From Roseiarcus sp963820095 (lineage in GTDB: Bacteria > Pseudomonadota > Alphaproteobacteria > Rhizobiales > Beijerinckiaceae): DNA of 64,000 bases. How positions within the stretch are numbered: the first letter of the stretch is position 1; the number at the start of each line of letters is the position of its first letter. The stretch lies in NCBI GenBank assembly GCA_963820095.1, contig CAWFZA010000036.1:11727-75726 (forward strand), given 5' to 3'. Of the stretch, positions 45,144-54,214 are shown in pieces. Below the pieces are notes generated by a model, which was given only the letters and a program-made list of their open reading frames with translations, was not told where the DNA came from and made no database searches. The translations under genes and the position numbers were made by a program.

Positions 45144-45761
45144 ATGGTTGATGACGAGGAGCCCACGCGGCGCCGGCGGTTGGGCGCGCATGGGTTGATG
45201 TTCCGACGAAGACGCATCTTCGCGCGCTTACGCGAGGGCTTCACCTATGATGAAATCGCCGCCGAGGAGGGCGTGAGCAGCAGGCGCGTCCGGCAGATCG
45301 TCTCCGAGGAGCTGCAGAACCGCTCGGTCGACAGCGGCGCCGAGCATGCGAAGCTGCAGCTCGACCGCCTGGCGCCCGCAGTGCAGCTCGGGGCCGAGGC
45401 GATCGCGGCGGGCGAGATTTCGGCGATCAACCCCTACCTAAGGGCGATCGACCGGCTGGACCGCTACCAATCCGTCGCGGCCGCCCATCAGGGCTATGAC
45501 GAAGAAGACCGCAGGAAGCTCATGGAGAAGATCAACCGCATCGCCGACAACCTCGGCGTCGACGAGACGTGGAGCGCTGCGCGCGAATATCTGATGAAGC
45601 ACGGCATGTTTCCCGCCCATCCCAGCGAGCTGTTCCAGGCGGAAGGCCAGGAGGCGGATCTCGCAGGGTCGCCCGAACTTTCGGAAGAGCCGGCCGTTCC
45701 CGAGGCCCCTCCTGCCGAGGCTCCGCCCGACTCCGGATTTTTTTATTTCAATCCGCCGTAA
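45144..45761 (+). CDS. HTH-domain protein of unknown function
   Basis: A 205-residue protein starting at the ATG at 45144 (MVDDEEP) with AGGAG seven bases upstream. Residues about 25-55 (FARLREGFTYDEIAAEEGVS, SRRVRQIVSEEL) form a sigma region 4-like helix-turn-helix. The rest is helical and acidic with a Pro/Glu-rich tail. It resembles orphan regulators on mobile DNA of Rhizobiales. A 10-bp phased repeat array lies immediately downstream and might be its target. Confidence 0.6.
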   Translation: MVDDEEPTRRRRLGAHGLMFRRRRIFARLREGFTYDEIAAEEGVSSRRVRQIVSEELQNRSVDSGAEHAKLQLDRLAPAVQLGAEAIAAGEISAINPYLRAIDRLDRYQSVAAAHQGYDEEDRRKLMEKINRIADNLGVDETWSAAREYLMKHGMFPAHPSELFQAEGQEADLAGSPELSEEPAVPEAPPAEAPPDSGFFYFNPP

Positions 45762-45790
45762 CCCATTGAAAAGTCCAGATTTCGGAGAAA

Positions 45791-45858
45791 TAAACGGCAA
45801 TAAACGGCAGCATTTTTACTGACGTTTATTAGCGTTTAAGGGCGCTTAAGGGCATTTA
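45791..45858. repeat. 10-bp phased TAAACG/CGTTTA array
   Basis: TAAACG occurs at 45791 and 45801; its reverse complement CGTTTA occurs at 45823 and 45833, followed in the same 10-bp phase by CGCTTA (45843) and CATTTA (45853). The spacing puts all copies on one face of the helix, as in cooperative protein-binding sites. Confidence 0.6.
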
Positions 45859-46017
45859 TTGCTCACGCTTGGGTCGCCGGAGCGGGTGTCGCGTCCTCGC
45901 ACTCTGCCGTGCGGCGGGGGAGGCTCGTCCGGGGCCCCTCGCACTGGCCGTCGCATCGATGGCTTTCGAGCCCGAATGCGCTATGGATTGGAGCCTTCCG
46001 AATTCGAGCTTCCGCCC

Positions 46018-46545
46018 ATGCTTCTCGCCGACACCATCCGCACGATCCCGGACTACCCGAAGAAGGGCATCCTGTTCCGCGACATCACGACGCTGCTCGG
46101 CGACGCCAAGGCCTTTCGCCGCGCGGTCGACGAGTTGGTGCAGCCGTGGGCCGGGACGAAGATCGACAAGGTCGCGGGCGTCGAGGCGCGCGGGTTCATT
46201 CTAGGGGGAGCGGTCGCGCATCAATTGTCGGCTGGCTTCGTGCCGATCCGCAAGAAGGGCAAGCTGCCGCACGCCACCGTCTCGATCCCCTATTCGCTCG
46301 AATACGGGCTCGACCACATGGAGATGCACGAGGATGCGGTCAGCAAGGGCGAACGGGTGATCCTGGTCGACGATCTCATCGCGACCGGAGGCACGGCGGA
46401 GGGCGCGGTCAAGCTCCTGCGCCAGATGGGCGCCGAGGTGATCGCGGCTTGTTTCGTCATCGACCTCCCCGACCTCGGCGGCGCGGCCAAGCTCGAAGCG
46501 CTCAAGGTCTCGGTGCGCAGTCTGGTGACGTTCTCAGGGCATTAG
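46018..46545 (+). CDS. apt: adenine phosphoribosyltransferase
   Basis: Apt converts adenine and PRPP to AMP in purine salvage. The 175-residue protein has LADTIRTIPDYPKKGILFRD, DITTLLGDAKAFR, GVEARGFILGGAVAHQL and the PRPP-binding loop RVILVDDLIATGGTAEGAVK. I chose the ATG at 46018 because homology begins there; an in-frame ATG at 45976 would add 14 residues. It is transcribed away from the repeat array. Confidence 0.95.
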   Translation: MLLADTIRTIPDYPKKGILFRDITTLLGDAKAFRRAVDELVQPWAGTKIDKVAGVEARGFILGGAVAHQLSAGFVPIRKKGKLPHATVSIPYSLEYGLDHMEMHEDAVSKGERVILVDDLIATGGTAEGAVKLLRQMGAEVIAACFVIDLPDLGGAAKLEALKVSVRSLVTFSGH

Positions 46546-46636
46546 GAGGCCTTTGGCGAGCGCCGGGATCTCGCACATCTCGGAGCGCACGAGGAAGCGC
46601 CTCGATGCCAGAAGCTCCGTCTCCGCGCCTGAGGAG

Positions 46637-47245
46637 TCAGACGCCCTTTTCCCGAGTCTCCGCTCGCCAATGGGCGTCGAACAAGGCGGCGCCGAAGTCG
46701 AGCGCGTCGCTGGAAGCTTCACGGATGAGCGAGAAGGCGGTCGGAGGGCGAGCCGTCAGGCGGCCGGTCAGCGAATTCTGCTCGAAAGCGAACTCAGCAT
46801 GAAATTTCCTCGCCAGATTCTGCATGCCGACGTTTTCGGGCAGGCAGACGATTTCGATCGTCTCGACGCCATGATTGGTCGCGGCGCGCAGGATGCGCTT
46901 GAACAGCTTCTCGCCGACGCCGCGCCGCCGATGATGCGGGTCGACGGAAAACGCCGCCTCGGCATGGACATGACGGCCGAACGGCGCCTGCTCGCTCCAG
47001 ATCGCCTGATTGGAGCGCAATTCCGCCGCGCCAATGAGCTTGCCGTCGATGAACGCCCCGTAAATGAGGTCGCCCTTGCCGAAGCAGTTTTCAGCGTAGT
47101 GAACGAGAAACTCGTCCGACATGCCCCCGCCGAAGCGCATGTGACGGCTGCGCGGATCAAGGCTCAAAAGATGATCGCGAAAGACTTCCTTGTCCGAGGG
47201 CCAAAGCCGCCGGAGCTCCAAGGGGGATGAATGGGCTTCGTCCAT
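46637..47245 (-). CDS. GNAT-family N-acetyltransferase
   Basis: A 202-residue GNAT protein: LRRLWPSDKEVFRDHLLSL at the start, DGKLIGAAELR, and the acetyl-CoA loop FSVDPHHRRRGVGEKLFKRI, followed by IEIVCLPENVGMQNLARKF. Substrate unknown. It converges on apt with a 91-bp gap. Confidence 0.85.
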   Translation of the reverse strand: MDEAHSSPLELRRLWPSDKEVFRDHLLSLDPRSRHMRFGGGMSDEFLVHYAENCFGKGDLIYGAFIDGKLIGAAELRSNQAIWSEQAPFGRHVHAEAAFSVDPHHRRRGVGEKLFKRILRAATNHGVETIEIVCLPENVGMQNLARKFHAEFAFEQNSLTGRLTARPPTAFSLIREASSDALDFGAALFDAHWRAETREKGV

Positions 47246-47325
47246 GGGTCAAGCTCGCCGATTCGTCCTCGGCGCTTCCTCCCGCTCGTTTATGTTGTGC
47301 GGCGCAGCATGGATTTCAACCGGGT

Positions 47326-48315
47326 TCAGTCCGCGGTCGGCGCGAGCTTGAGCAGGGTTTTGCCAAGCACTTGGCGTTTGGCGATCGCGTCGAACGCCTT
47401 CCGGTAATCCTCCAGCGGATATGTGGCGTGGACATGAACGCTCAGGACGCCGGACTTGGCCCAATCGATCAGTTGGGCCAGGTTCTCCCGATTCGCCTCC
47501 GGCTCGCGGGCGGTGAACTCGCCCCAATAGACGCCACGAATGTCGCAGCCCTTGAGCAGGGGGATGTTGAGCGGGGGCCTCGGAATTTCGCCCGACGCGA
47601 AGCCAATCACCAGAAGCCGCCCCTTCCAGGCGAGCGAACGCAAGGCCAATCTCGGTCAGACGGGCCGCCGACCGGATCGTAGACGACGTCGACTCCCTTG
47701 GGCGCGATCTCCTTGAGGCGCTGCGCGCATATCGTCACTGGCCGTGTTGATGGTCTCGGACGCGCCATAGCGGCGCGCAAACGCGAGCTTTTCCTCCGAC
47801 GACGCGCCCGCGATCACGCGTGCGCCCATCGCCTTGCCGATCTCCACCGCCGCGAGCCCGACGCCGCCCGACGCGCCAAGCACGAGGAGACTCTCGCCGG
47901 CCTTCATCTCGGCGCGCTGCTTGAGCGCGTGCAGGGATGTGCCGTAGGTGACCGACAGGCCCGCGGCCTTGTCGAGGCGAAGATCGTCGGGGAGCTTCAT
48001 GAGCCGGACCGCGGGGACGGCGATCCGCTCCGCGGCGGCGCCGTAGGAGCAGACGCCCATCACCCGATCGCCGACCGCGAACCCGTGCACGCCTTCCCCC
48101 AGCGCGGCGACGCGGCCGGAAAACTCGCCGCCAGGCGAAAACGGCGGCTTGGGCCTCACCTGGTACTTGCCCTCGATGATCAGCGTGTCGAAGAAGTTGA
48201 GCCCCGCGTAGGCGACGTCGACCAGAACCTCGCCGTCGCTCGCTGCTGGCGCCTCGACCTCCGTCACAGCCAGGTTTTCGGGCGGACCAAGCGACGGACA
48301 GATCAGAGCTTTCAT
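47326..48315 (-). CDS. quinone oxidoreductase-like NADPH dehydrogenase, frameshifted
   Basis: A zinc-independent MDR of the QOR type, about 329 residues. The first frame (48315 to about 47,710) has MKALICPSLGPPENLAVTEV, LNFFDTLIIEGKYQ, FSPGGEFSGRV and the cofactor block LVLGASGGVGLAAVEIGKAMGA. At least two shifts near 47,710 and 47,650 bring KEIAPKGVDVVYDPVGG and then RSLAWKGRLLVIGFASGEIP, ending LLKLAPTAD. Continuity of homology argues for sequence errors. Confidence 0.8.
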
Positions 48316-48480
48316 GCATTCGCTCCTAATTTTACTCATTTTTCAGTAACCAAATGCAGGATTGCAGCCTGGGCGCTGGCCGGCAAGGCGAAAGCCGGAA
48401 TTTTGCCCGGATCGAACGGCAGGGAGACCGCCACGGGCGTTGTCTGCAACGCCAAGGCCCGGTTCAAAGGATTGTTCTCG

Positions 48481-49146
48481 ATGACGCGTCTTGTCCTTTC
48501 CTCCCTTCGCGCAATCGGCTTTGCCGCCGCGGCGGTCTGCGCCGTAAGCGGCCTCCCGACCGCCAACGCCGCGACCAAGGCCAAGCCCGCGCCCAAATCG
48601 GGCGCGAAGGAGGAGCCAGCCAAGCCATCGCTTGTCGCGACCTTCGGCGATTGGAACGTGTTCGTCGGCGAAGTCGGCAAGGGACGCATCTGCTATACCC
48701 TTGCGCAGCCGAAATCGCGCGAACCGGCAAGCCTCACCCGTGATCCGGGCTATGCGTTCATATCCGACCGTCCATCGGAAGGGGTGCGCAACGAAGTGTC
48801 CTTCATCATGGGCTTCGACGTTTCGGGCGGCGACACGGCCGAAGCCAAGACCGACGCCAAGCCGGGCGAGAAGCCATCGAAGTCCGACGCCAAATCGAGG
48901 ACGTCAGTCGCCCCGGCGCCGGTCGCCCTGGTCGACCAGGCGTCATTCGAGATGCTTCCCAAGGGCGCAAACCTCTGGGTCAAGAACGCGGCGAAAGAGA
49001 GCGCGCTGATCACCGAAATGCGCAAAGGGGCGAAGCTCGTGGTCAAGGCCTCTTCGCTCCGAGGCCACCAATCGGTCGACACCTATTCGCTGACCGGTTT
49101 CAGCCAGGCCATGGACCGGCTGCAGAAGGAATGTCCGGGGAAGTGA
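48481..49146 (+). CDS. ialB: invasion-associated locus B (IalB) family protein
   Basis: A 221-residue exported protein: signal peptide (VLSSLRAIGFAAAAVCAVSG), then FGDWNVFVGEVGKGRICYTLAQPK and FEMLPKGANLWVKNAAKES, ending with ITEMRKGAKLVVKASS and a short Cys-containing tail (MDRLQKECPGK). A Lys/Ala/Pro-rich insert lies at about residues 115-145. IalB-type proteins are periplasmic; their reaction is unknown. Start ATG at 48481. Confidence 0.82.
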   Translation: MTRLVLSSLRAIGFAAAAVCAVSGLPTANAATKAKPAPKSGAKEEPAKPSLVATFGDWNVFVGEVGKGRICYTLAQPKSREPASLTRDPGYAFISDRPSEGVRNEVSFIMGFDVSGGDTAEAKTDAKPGEKPSKSDAKSRTSVAPAPVALVDQASFEMLPKGANLWVKNAAKESALITEMRKGAKLVVKASSLRGHQSVDTYSLTGFSQAMDRLQKECPGK

Positions 49147-49341
49147 GGGCTCAGGCGCTTGGGCCCTGCGCCCGGACTCCGGCTAGCGGCCTCTCTCGCA
49201 AGCGGCGTTGACGCTTCATTTGGATTGTCTTGGCCGGCGGCTCTGACAACTCTGGGGCCATCAATGTTAAAGCTACAGAAGAAGCCCTGGAAGGGCAGCA
49301 GCGGGGACGCCGCCGCCCCTCTCGGGCCCCCGAGCCAGCTC

Positions 49342-50487
49342 TTAAGCCAGGCCGAGCTTCTCGGACGCCATCGCCGTCCCTTTGACCCGCGACGTGATCT
49401 TCTGGAACGCGATGTCGCGCGCGACGTCGGGAGAGCCATGCTTCGGCTTGACGTCGATGCTGAACGGCGAGAAGCCGCAATCATCGGTGGAGCCCAGGCG
49501 TTCTTTCGGGATGTGCTTCGAGGCCTCCATCAACGCGTCGCGCACCTCCTCTGGCGACTCGACGCGTGGATTTTGCGGGTTGATCACGCCAATGAAGCAG
49601 ACCTGCCCCACGCCATTGGCGTCGGCGCGGCTGTGTTGCCCGCACAGCTTGTAGACGTGTTCCTTGTCCTTTTCGCTCGACAATTGCATCAGGAAATAGC
49701 CGGCGTTCATCTTGAACATGCTGGGCAATAGCTCCGCATAGTCGACGTCGGCGCTGTGCGTCGCGTCGCAGTCGCCGCCCGGGCAGGTGTGGATGCCGAT
49801 GTTCTTGCGCTCCTCGGCGCTGAACCGATTGAGCACCCGGTTGTTGAGGTCGATGAACTGTCCAAGCATCTTGCGGCCGGTCCATGGGTTATTCGGGTCG
49901 TTCCGGCACGCAAGGCGCCCTTCGGTGAAGTCGATCGAGACCCGCTTGGCGCCGGCCTTGAAGGCGCCGCGGATATCCTTCTCGCACTGGTCAACGAGAT
50001 CGGAGAGGAACTGCTCGCGCGTATAGCCCTTGACCTCGCCGTCGAGCGGATAGAGCAGGGCCAGCATCGAGGGGGCGATCACCGCCTGCTTCAGCGGCTT
50101 CGTCGCCATCTTCATCGCCTTTTCGACATACTGAGACGCGAAGGTCTTGTATTTGAACGGGCCGCCGGTCAGACGCGGCAATTGCCGGTGATGTCCGTCG
50201 GTGAAGATGGCGAAATACTGTCCGTCCGCCGCGAGATTGTCGGCCAGCCCGGTCCCGGCAAGCGTGTCGGTGAGCGGATAGGTCGCAAAGCTCGACATGC
50301 GCTGTTCGCCGTCAGAGACAATGGGCTCGCCGGTCGCCTCCGAGCGCTTGATCGAGTCGAGACAGGCGGCGTCCTGTTCCCTCTCCAGTTCCGCGTGCTT
50401 GATCTTGCCGGCGTCATAGTCGGCGAACGCCTGCTGCAGCTTCATCGGTCGGGGCAGCGATCCAACTGGCTCAGTGGGGATTGGCAT
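49342..50487 (-). CDS. MetE-like cobalamin-independent methionine synthase II family protein (core only)
   Basis: A 381-residue protein equivalent to the C-terminal half of MetE: EPVGSLPRPMKLQQAF, GEPIVSDGEQRMSSFATYPL, VSIDFTEGRLACR, and GIHTCPGGDCDATHSADVDY with the His-x-Cys zinc ligands; the last Cys ligand is in STDDCGFSPFSID. At the position of the Glu ligand of MetE (around LMQLSSEKD) a Gln is found. Such short proteins act on corrinoid- or folate-bound methyl groups in other organisms; here the methyl donor is unknown. Third gene of a minus-strand trio with a MetF-like protein and a methyltransferase. Confidence 0.8.
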   Translation of the reverse strand: MPIPTEPVGSLPRPMKLQQAFADYDAGKIKHAELEREQDAACLDSIKRSEATGEPIVSDGEQRMSSFATYPLTDTLAGTGLADNLAADGQYFAIFTDGHHRQLPRLTGGPFKYKTFASQYVEKAMKMATKPLKQAVIAPSMLALLYPLDGEVKGYTREQFLSDLVDQCEKDIRGAFKAGAKRVSIDFTEGRLACRNDPNNPWTGRKMLGQFIDLNNRVLNRFSAEERKNIGIHTCPGGDCDATHSADVDYAELLPSMFKMNAGYFLMQLSSEKDKEHVYKLCGQHSRADANGVGQVCFIGVINPQNPRVESPEEVRDALMEASKHIPKERLGSTDDCGFSPFSIDVKPKHGSPDVARDIAFQKITSRVKGTAMASEKLGLA

Positions 50488-50665
50488 TTGCGTTTACTCC
50501 CTATGTTCTCCAGCCCTCGATTGGGGATGGATAGTCTTTCGGCGGCTTCCGGAAGGTCTCGCCGGCAGCCGCCAACCTATAGGCCCGATGGGCTAGGACG
50601 GATAGTGACGACAGCCTATCGCTTGGCTCCGCTCACAAAGTCCGCCCGTCGTCATTTGTCGCCAC

Positions 50666-51565
50666 TCAAGCCGATGACACGGTGTGCCCGATTGGCCGAG
50701 ACCATTCCCGGCTGTCGAACTCATCCAGCCACCGGCTGGTCTTGCTGAGGCCGCCAAACGGAAAGAAATGAAGGCCGGCGATTGGCGTTGTCGCGATCGA
50801 GAATCCCGTCCACAGGCCGCGCAGCACGTCGTCGGGGCCGTCCTCCATCAACAGACGGCCGAAGCGACCGATGTGGTCGCGCACCGACCGCAGCGAGTTT
50901 CCGACACCGCAGCGCAAAGCAAACTTTGCCAGGGTCGCGGGCGAAGCCGGACCGGCCAGACCGATATGCACCGGAATGTCCAGATCATGCGCCTCGAGCT
51001 CTTTCAGCCACGCAAGAATCGGAGCGCTTTCGAAGCAGAATTGAGAAATGAGATCGACGTGAACCCCCGAGCTTCGCCCCCAGTCCCGCTTCGCCTTGAG
51101 CGCAGTCATCGCCTCCTCGGCGCCAAGCTGCGGATGGCCCTCCGGATGTCCAGCGAAACTAACGGCGCGGATGCCTTGCGTCTCGACCGCGCCGCTCGCG
51201 CAGATGTCCGCGCTGGATTTGAATGGGCCCAGGGCGCGCAGCGAATCGCCCGCAACGATCAGAATACGGTTCGCCTCGGCCTCGCCGCGCGCCCGCGCCA
51301 GAAAGTCATCGAGAGCGTCACGAGACCGCATCTCCCGCGCCGCGACATGCAGGACCGGATTGAATCCCATTCGTCGCAACGCGGCCGCCGTTTCAACGTT
51401 ATGGCGATAGTCATCGCCCGGCAGGAACGTTATCGTCACGTCGATGCCCGGGCTGAAGTGATCGCGCAGTTCCGCCAACTGATGGCCGCGCGACGAGACC
51501 TCGACCGAAGCTCTCGATAACATTGCTGCAACGTCGCCAAGCAAAGCATATTTCGTTTCGGTCAT
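50666..51565 (-). CDS. MetF-like methylenetetrahydrofolate reductase
   Basis: A 299-residue TIM-barrel protein of the MTHFR family: SVEVSSRGHQLAELRD, DVTITFLPGDDYRHNVETAAALRRMGF, RILIVAGD, AVSFAGHPEGHPQ, and VDLISQFCFESAPILAWLKEL. These blocks are typical of the MetF family, which reduces methylene-THF to methyl-THF with FAD. It starts 25 bp after the methyltransferase gene and is followed by the MetE-like gene after 178 bp, so all three are likely one operon. Confidence 0.82.
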   Translation of the reverse strand: MTETKYALLGDVAAMLSRASVEVSSRGHQLAELRDHFSPGIDVTITFLPGDDYRHNVETAAALRRMGFNPVLHVAAREMRSRDALDDFLARARGEAEANRILIVAGDSLRALGPFKSSADICASGAVETQGIRAVSFAGHPEGHPQLGAEEAMTALKAKRDWGRSSGVHVDLISQFCFESAPILAWLKELEAHDLDIPVHIGLAGPASPATLAKFALRCGVGNSLRSVRDHIGRFGRLLMEDGPDDVLRGLWTGFSIATTPIAGLHFFPFGGLSKTSRWLDEFDSREWSRPIGHTVSSA

Positions 51566-51590
51566 GCAGGCCTCCAGGCGCTGCGGCGGG

Positions 51591-53006
51591 TTAGTAGCGT
51601 CGGCGTGAAATCACGAAGGTTTCATCGTTGAACCACAATCCGCCGTGCTTCTTCAGCGCCCGGTCGGTGGCTTCGAGATAGCGCCCGTCGCGCACCACGG
51701 CGGCAAGCCGCTGGTCCTCGACCTGCGCGACATAAATGGCGGCGTTCCAGGCTGCGAATAGCGTCGACGTGCCGATCGGGCCGCTGACTTCGTCGGGCAG
51801 CGTGTGCATGCGATATTTGAAAATCGACCGGGCGTCGGAAGACGCGTTGAAATTGAAGTGGCGAGCTGCCGCGCCGAGTTCGTGTTTCACCTGTCGCAGG
51901 ATGGCGTGTCGATCGGACGTGAAAGGGTTCTCTCCGGGCCATACATCATTGATGATCTCGAGGCCCGGGTCGTCTCCGTGCGAATGGACGCCGACCAGCC
52001 GGCCACCCGGCCGCAGCGATTGGACAAGAGGCGCAACAACCTTGGAAGCTTTGAATTCGAGGCTCGCCCTGGCGCGATACGGTTGGGAGGCTATAACCAA
52101 ATCGTAGTCTGCTGTGACTCGTCCCGGGCGCGGCAAAATCGGATCGAGGAGGAAGGTATGATCCTCGCGTCTGAGCGTCAGAATGATCGGCCGCAGATAC
52201 ACGGGATTGCCTGAGGTCTTAATTCCTGCGCGCCAGTTTTCAGCCAGGAACCCCTCAAGATTAGAGATCTGCTCGGCGAAGCCGTGCGCCGTGTTGCCGG
52301 ACAGCGCGACGTCCTTCCAGATCAGGCTTTGCGCTGCTGAGGCGGAGCGCGGCGTCAGCCACGGCGCCTCTGCGTAATAGAGATTGGTCAGGACGAGCAC
52401 TGTCGCCGGATGTTCGAACAGGCGATCCGCCATTTTCTCGAGCGTCAGGCGCACGTCCTCATAACTGATCTCCTTGCCGACGACGTAGAGGGGCATTGTG
52501 GGAAAGCGGGCGTGCATCGCGCGCATGACTCGCGACAGGACCGTGCCATCGCCGACGCCAGCGTCGAACATTCGGATGGCCGGCGGAGCTGGGTGGATGT
52601 TGGCGAGTTCAAGGGAGACGCGGTTGGCGATCTCCGTCTTCTCGCCGCAAGTCGAGACGAACAGGAGATACTTCTGTCTGTTGTCGAAGAACCGGAACCC
52701 GGCGGGCGCCACATCCGGTTGCGGCCCAACGCTCGCTGCGCCGTTAGGAGCGGCGGCCGCACCCGGGACCTGTCGCGCCGACGGGGTCGACCGGCCCACC
52801 GAAAGGTAGGATCTGACTTTGTCGAGCGTTTCGGTGGTGATCCTCGCGCCGTCGCGAAGCCGTGAGACGAGTTTTCCGTCGTTGACGACGCGCCGCCCGA
52901 AGGTCGATTCCGCCGTGCGCGTTTCGCGGCAAAAATCTCGGATCTCATTGAGGATCTGCGCGTTCGTCGCACTCGCTGGATGAGGCTGACGAGCTTCGAG
53001 GTTCAT
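51591..53006 (-). CDS. HTH-like domain fused to SAM-dependent methyltransferase
   Basis: Residues about 15-65 (ILNEIRDFCRETRTAESTFG, VVNDGKLVSRLRDGARITTE, TLDKVRSYL) resemble a small XRE/HTH-like DNA-binding module. After a Pro/Ala linker a Rossmann methyltransferase follows (residues about 105-440): RFFDNRQKYLLFVSTCGEKTE, IRMFDAGVGDGTVLSRVMRA (SAM motif I), YDLVIASQPYRA, and SLRPGGRLVGVHSHGDDPG. Start ATG at 53006 (MNLEARQPH). It is the first gene of the trio and has a palindrome 54 bp upstream, so it may regulate its own operon as well as methylate a substrate; both points are inference. Confidence 0.78.
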   Translation of the reverse strand: MNLEARQPHPASATNAQILNEIRDFCRETRTAESTFGRRVVNDGKLVSRLRDGARITTETLDKVRSYLSVGRSTPSARQVPGAAAAPNGAASVGPQPDVAPAGFRFFDNRQKYLLFVSTCGEKTEIANRVSLELANIHPAPPAIRMFDAGVGDGTVLSRVMRAMHARFPTMPLYVVGKEISYEDVRLTLEKMADRLFEHPATVLVLTNLYYAEAPWLTPRSASAAQSLIWKDVALSGNTAHGFAEQISNLEGFLAENWRAGIKTSGNPVYLRPIILTLRREDHTFLLDPILPRPGRVTADYDLVIASQPYRARASLEFKASKVVAPLVQSLRPGGRLVGVHSHGDDPGLEIINDVWPGENPFTSDRHAILRQVKHELGAAARHFNFNASSDARSIFKYRMHTLPDEVSGPIGTSTLFAAWNAAIYVAQVEDQRLAAVVRDGRYLEATDRALKKHGGLWFNDETFVISRRRY

Positions 53007-53059
53007 CGCCCAATCCCGCGTTTTCCGTCCCCCAAACGCAGTCAAGCGATAGACCCTAT

Positions 53060-53076
53060 ATTGTGTCAACCACAAT
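53060..53076. promoter_or_regulatory. ATTGTG-N5-CACAAT palindrome and TTGACA box
   Basis: A perfect 6-bp inverted repeat with a five-base centre lies 54 bp before the HTH-methyltransferase start. On the minus strand it overlaps TTGACA, a good -35 hexamer, followed by AT-rich TATAGGG. A repressor bound here would block the promoter. The rest of the 53,007-53,339 gap holds no recognised gene. Confidence 0.55.
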
Positions 53077-53339
53077 CCGAGTGGGCAGAGAAAGTGGGCA
53101 GCGGCCCACGCTGTGGGACCTGAAGCGGGCCACGTCGCAAAGCCCTTCGAGCATTCCCAGGAAACTCGACCGCTCCACGAGTTCGAGTGGATGCCGGCAG
53201 TTGTGCCGACTTCTTTTGCGCTTCGCCGGGAAACTGGCGGTTTGCGCGTCCTCGCTGGCCGCCGTGTGTCCCCGGACCTTCCGAGAAGGGACGTCGCCAC
53301 TCTCCAAAGCGGCTCGTGAAAGGCGATCGGACTTTGACG

Positions 53340-54090
53340 CTAAACCTCCGGCTTCGTCGCGGCGAAGAGGTAGTTCACGCCCGTATCGGACGACAGGCGC
53401 CAGTCGCGCCGGAACGGATCGTAGACCATGCCGCGAAGGCTGACCCGCCTTAAGCCCGCGGCGCGGGCGAAGCCGGTGAGTTCGAGCGGCGTCACGAACT
53501 GCTCCCAGCGGTGCGTGCCCGGCTCGAGCCAGCGTAAGACATATTCGGCGCCGACGATCGCAAGCGCGAAGCTCCTCAATGTGCGATTGAGAGTCGAGAC
53601 GAGCAAAAGGCCGCCGGGCTTGACCAGCGAGGCGGCCGTGGCGACGAAGCGTTTCGGATCGGCGGCGTGCTCGATCACCTCCATCGCGCTGACGACATCG
53701 AAAAGCCGCGCCTCCTCGGCCAGCTCCTCGACCGCGCCCATGCGATAGGCGAGCCTGGCGCCCGTCTCCTCGGCATGATGGCGAGCGGCTTCGAATCGCG
53801 GCGGGGGCCGGATCGACGCCGACGACATCGGCGCCCAGCCGCGCCAGTGGCTCGGCGAACAGTCCGGCCCCGCAGCCGACATCGAGGAGGTCGACGCCGG
53901 AGAGCGGCGCGCCGGTCCGCGTCTCAAGCTTGAAATGCCGCGCGATCAGGTCGCGCGCCCAGCCGATCCGGATCGGGTTCACGCGATGGAGCGGCGCCAT
54001 CGGGCCGTCCGGATCCCACCATGTATCGCCCAGCGCCTCGAACCGCGCGACCTCCTCGGACATGATGCTCGGCGACGGCCTGACTGACAT
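53340..54090 (-). CDS. ubiG: ubiquinone biosynthesis O-methyltransferase UbiG, frameshifted
   Basis: UbiG performs both O-methylations of ubiquinone synthesis at the inner membrane. The first frame has EVARFEALGDTWWDPDGPMA, PLHRVNPIR and LLDVGCGAGLFAEPLARLGA (SAM motif I). After a shift near 53,793 the other frame gives EAARHHAEETGARLAYR, SAMEVIEHAADP and LLLVSTLNRTLRSF, ending NYLFAATKPEV. One extra base in ATTCGAAG accounts for the break. As ubiG is needed for respiration, this is almost certainly a sequence error. Confidence 0.9.
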
Positions 54091-54214
54091 CGCGACCCTT
54101 TCCCGTGGCCCTTCGCCTGGGCGGCCCGGCGTTGACCCACCCGGCGGGCGCCTTTATAGGCCGCCCCCACGCATCGCGCGAGCCTGCGCGTTCTCCCCAA
54201 GGTTTCAAGGATCC

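Noticed and set aside
50488..50665. Possible riboswitch leader before the MetE-like gene
   Set aside because: A GCGGCT/AGCCGC hairpin is present but nothing matched the cores of SAM or cobalamin riboswitches that I could recognise.
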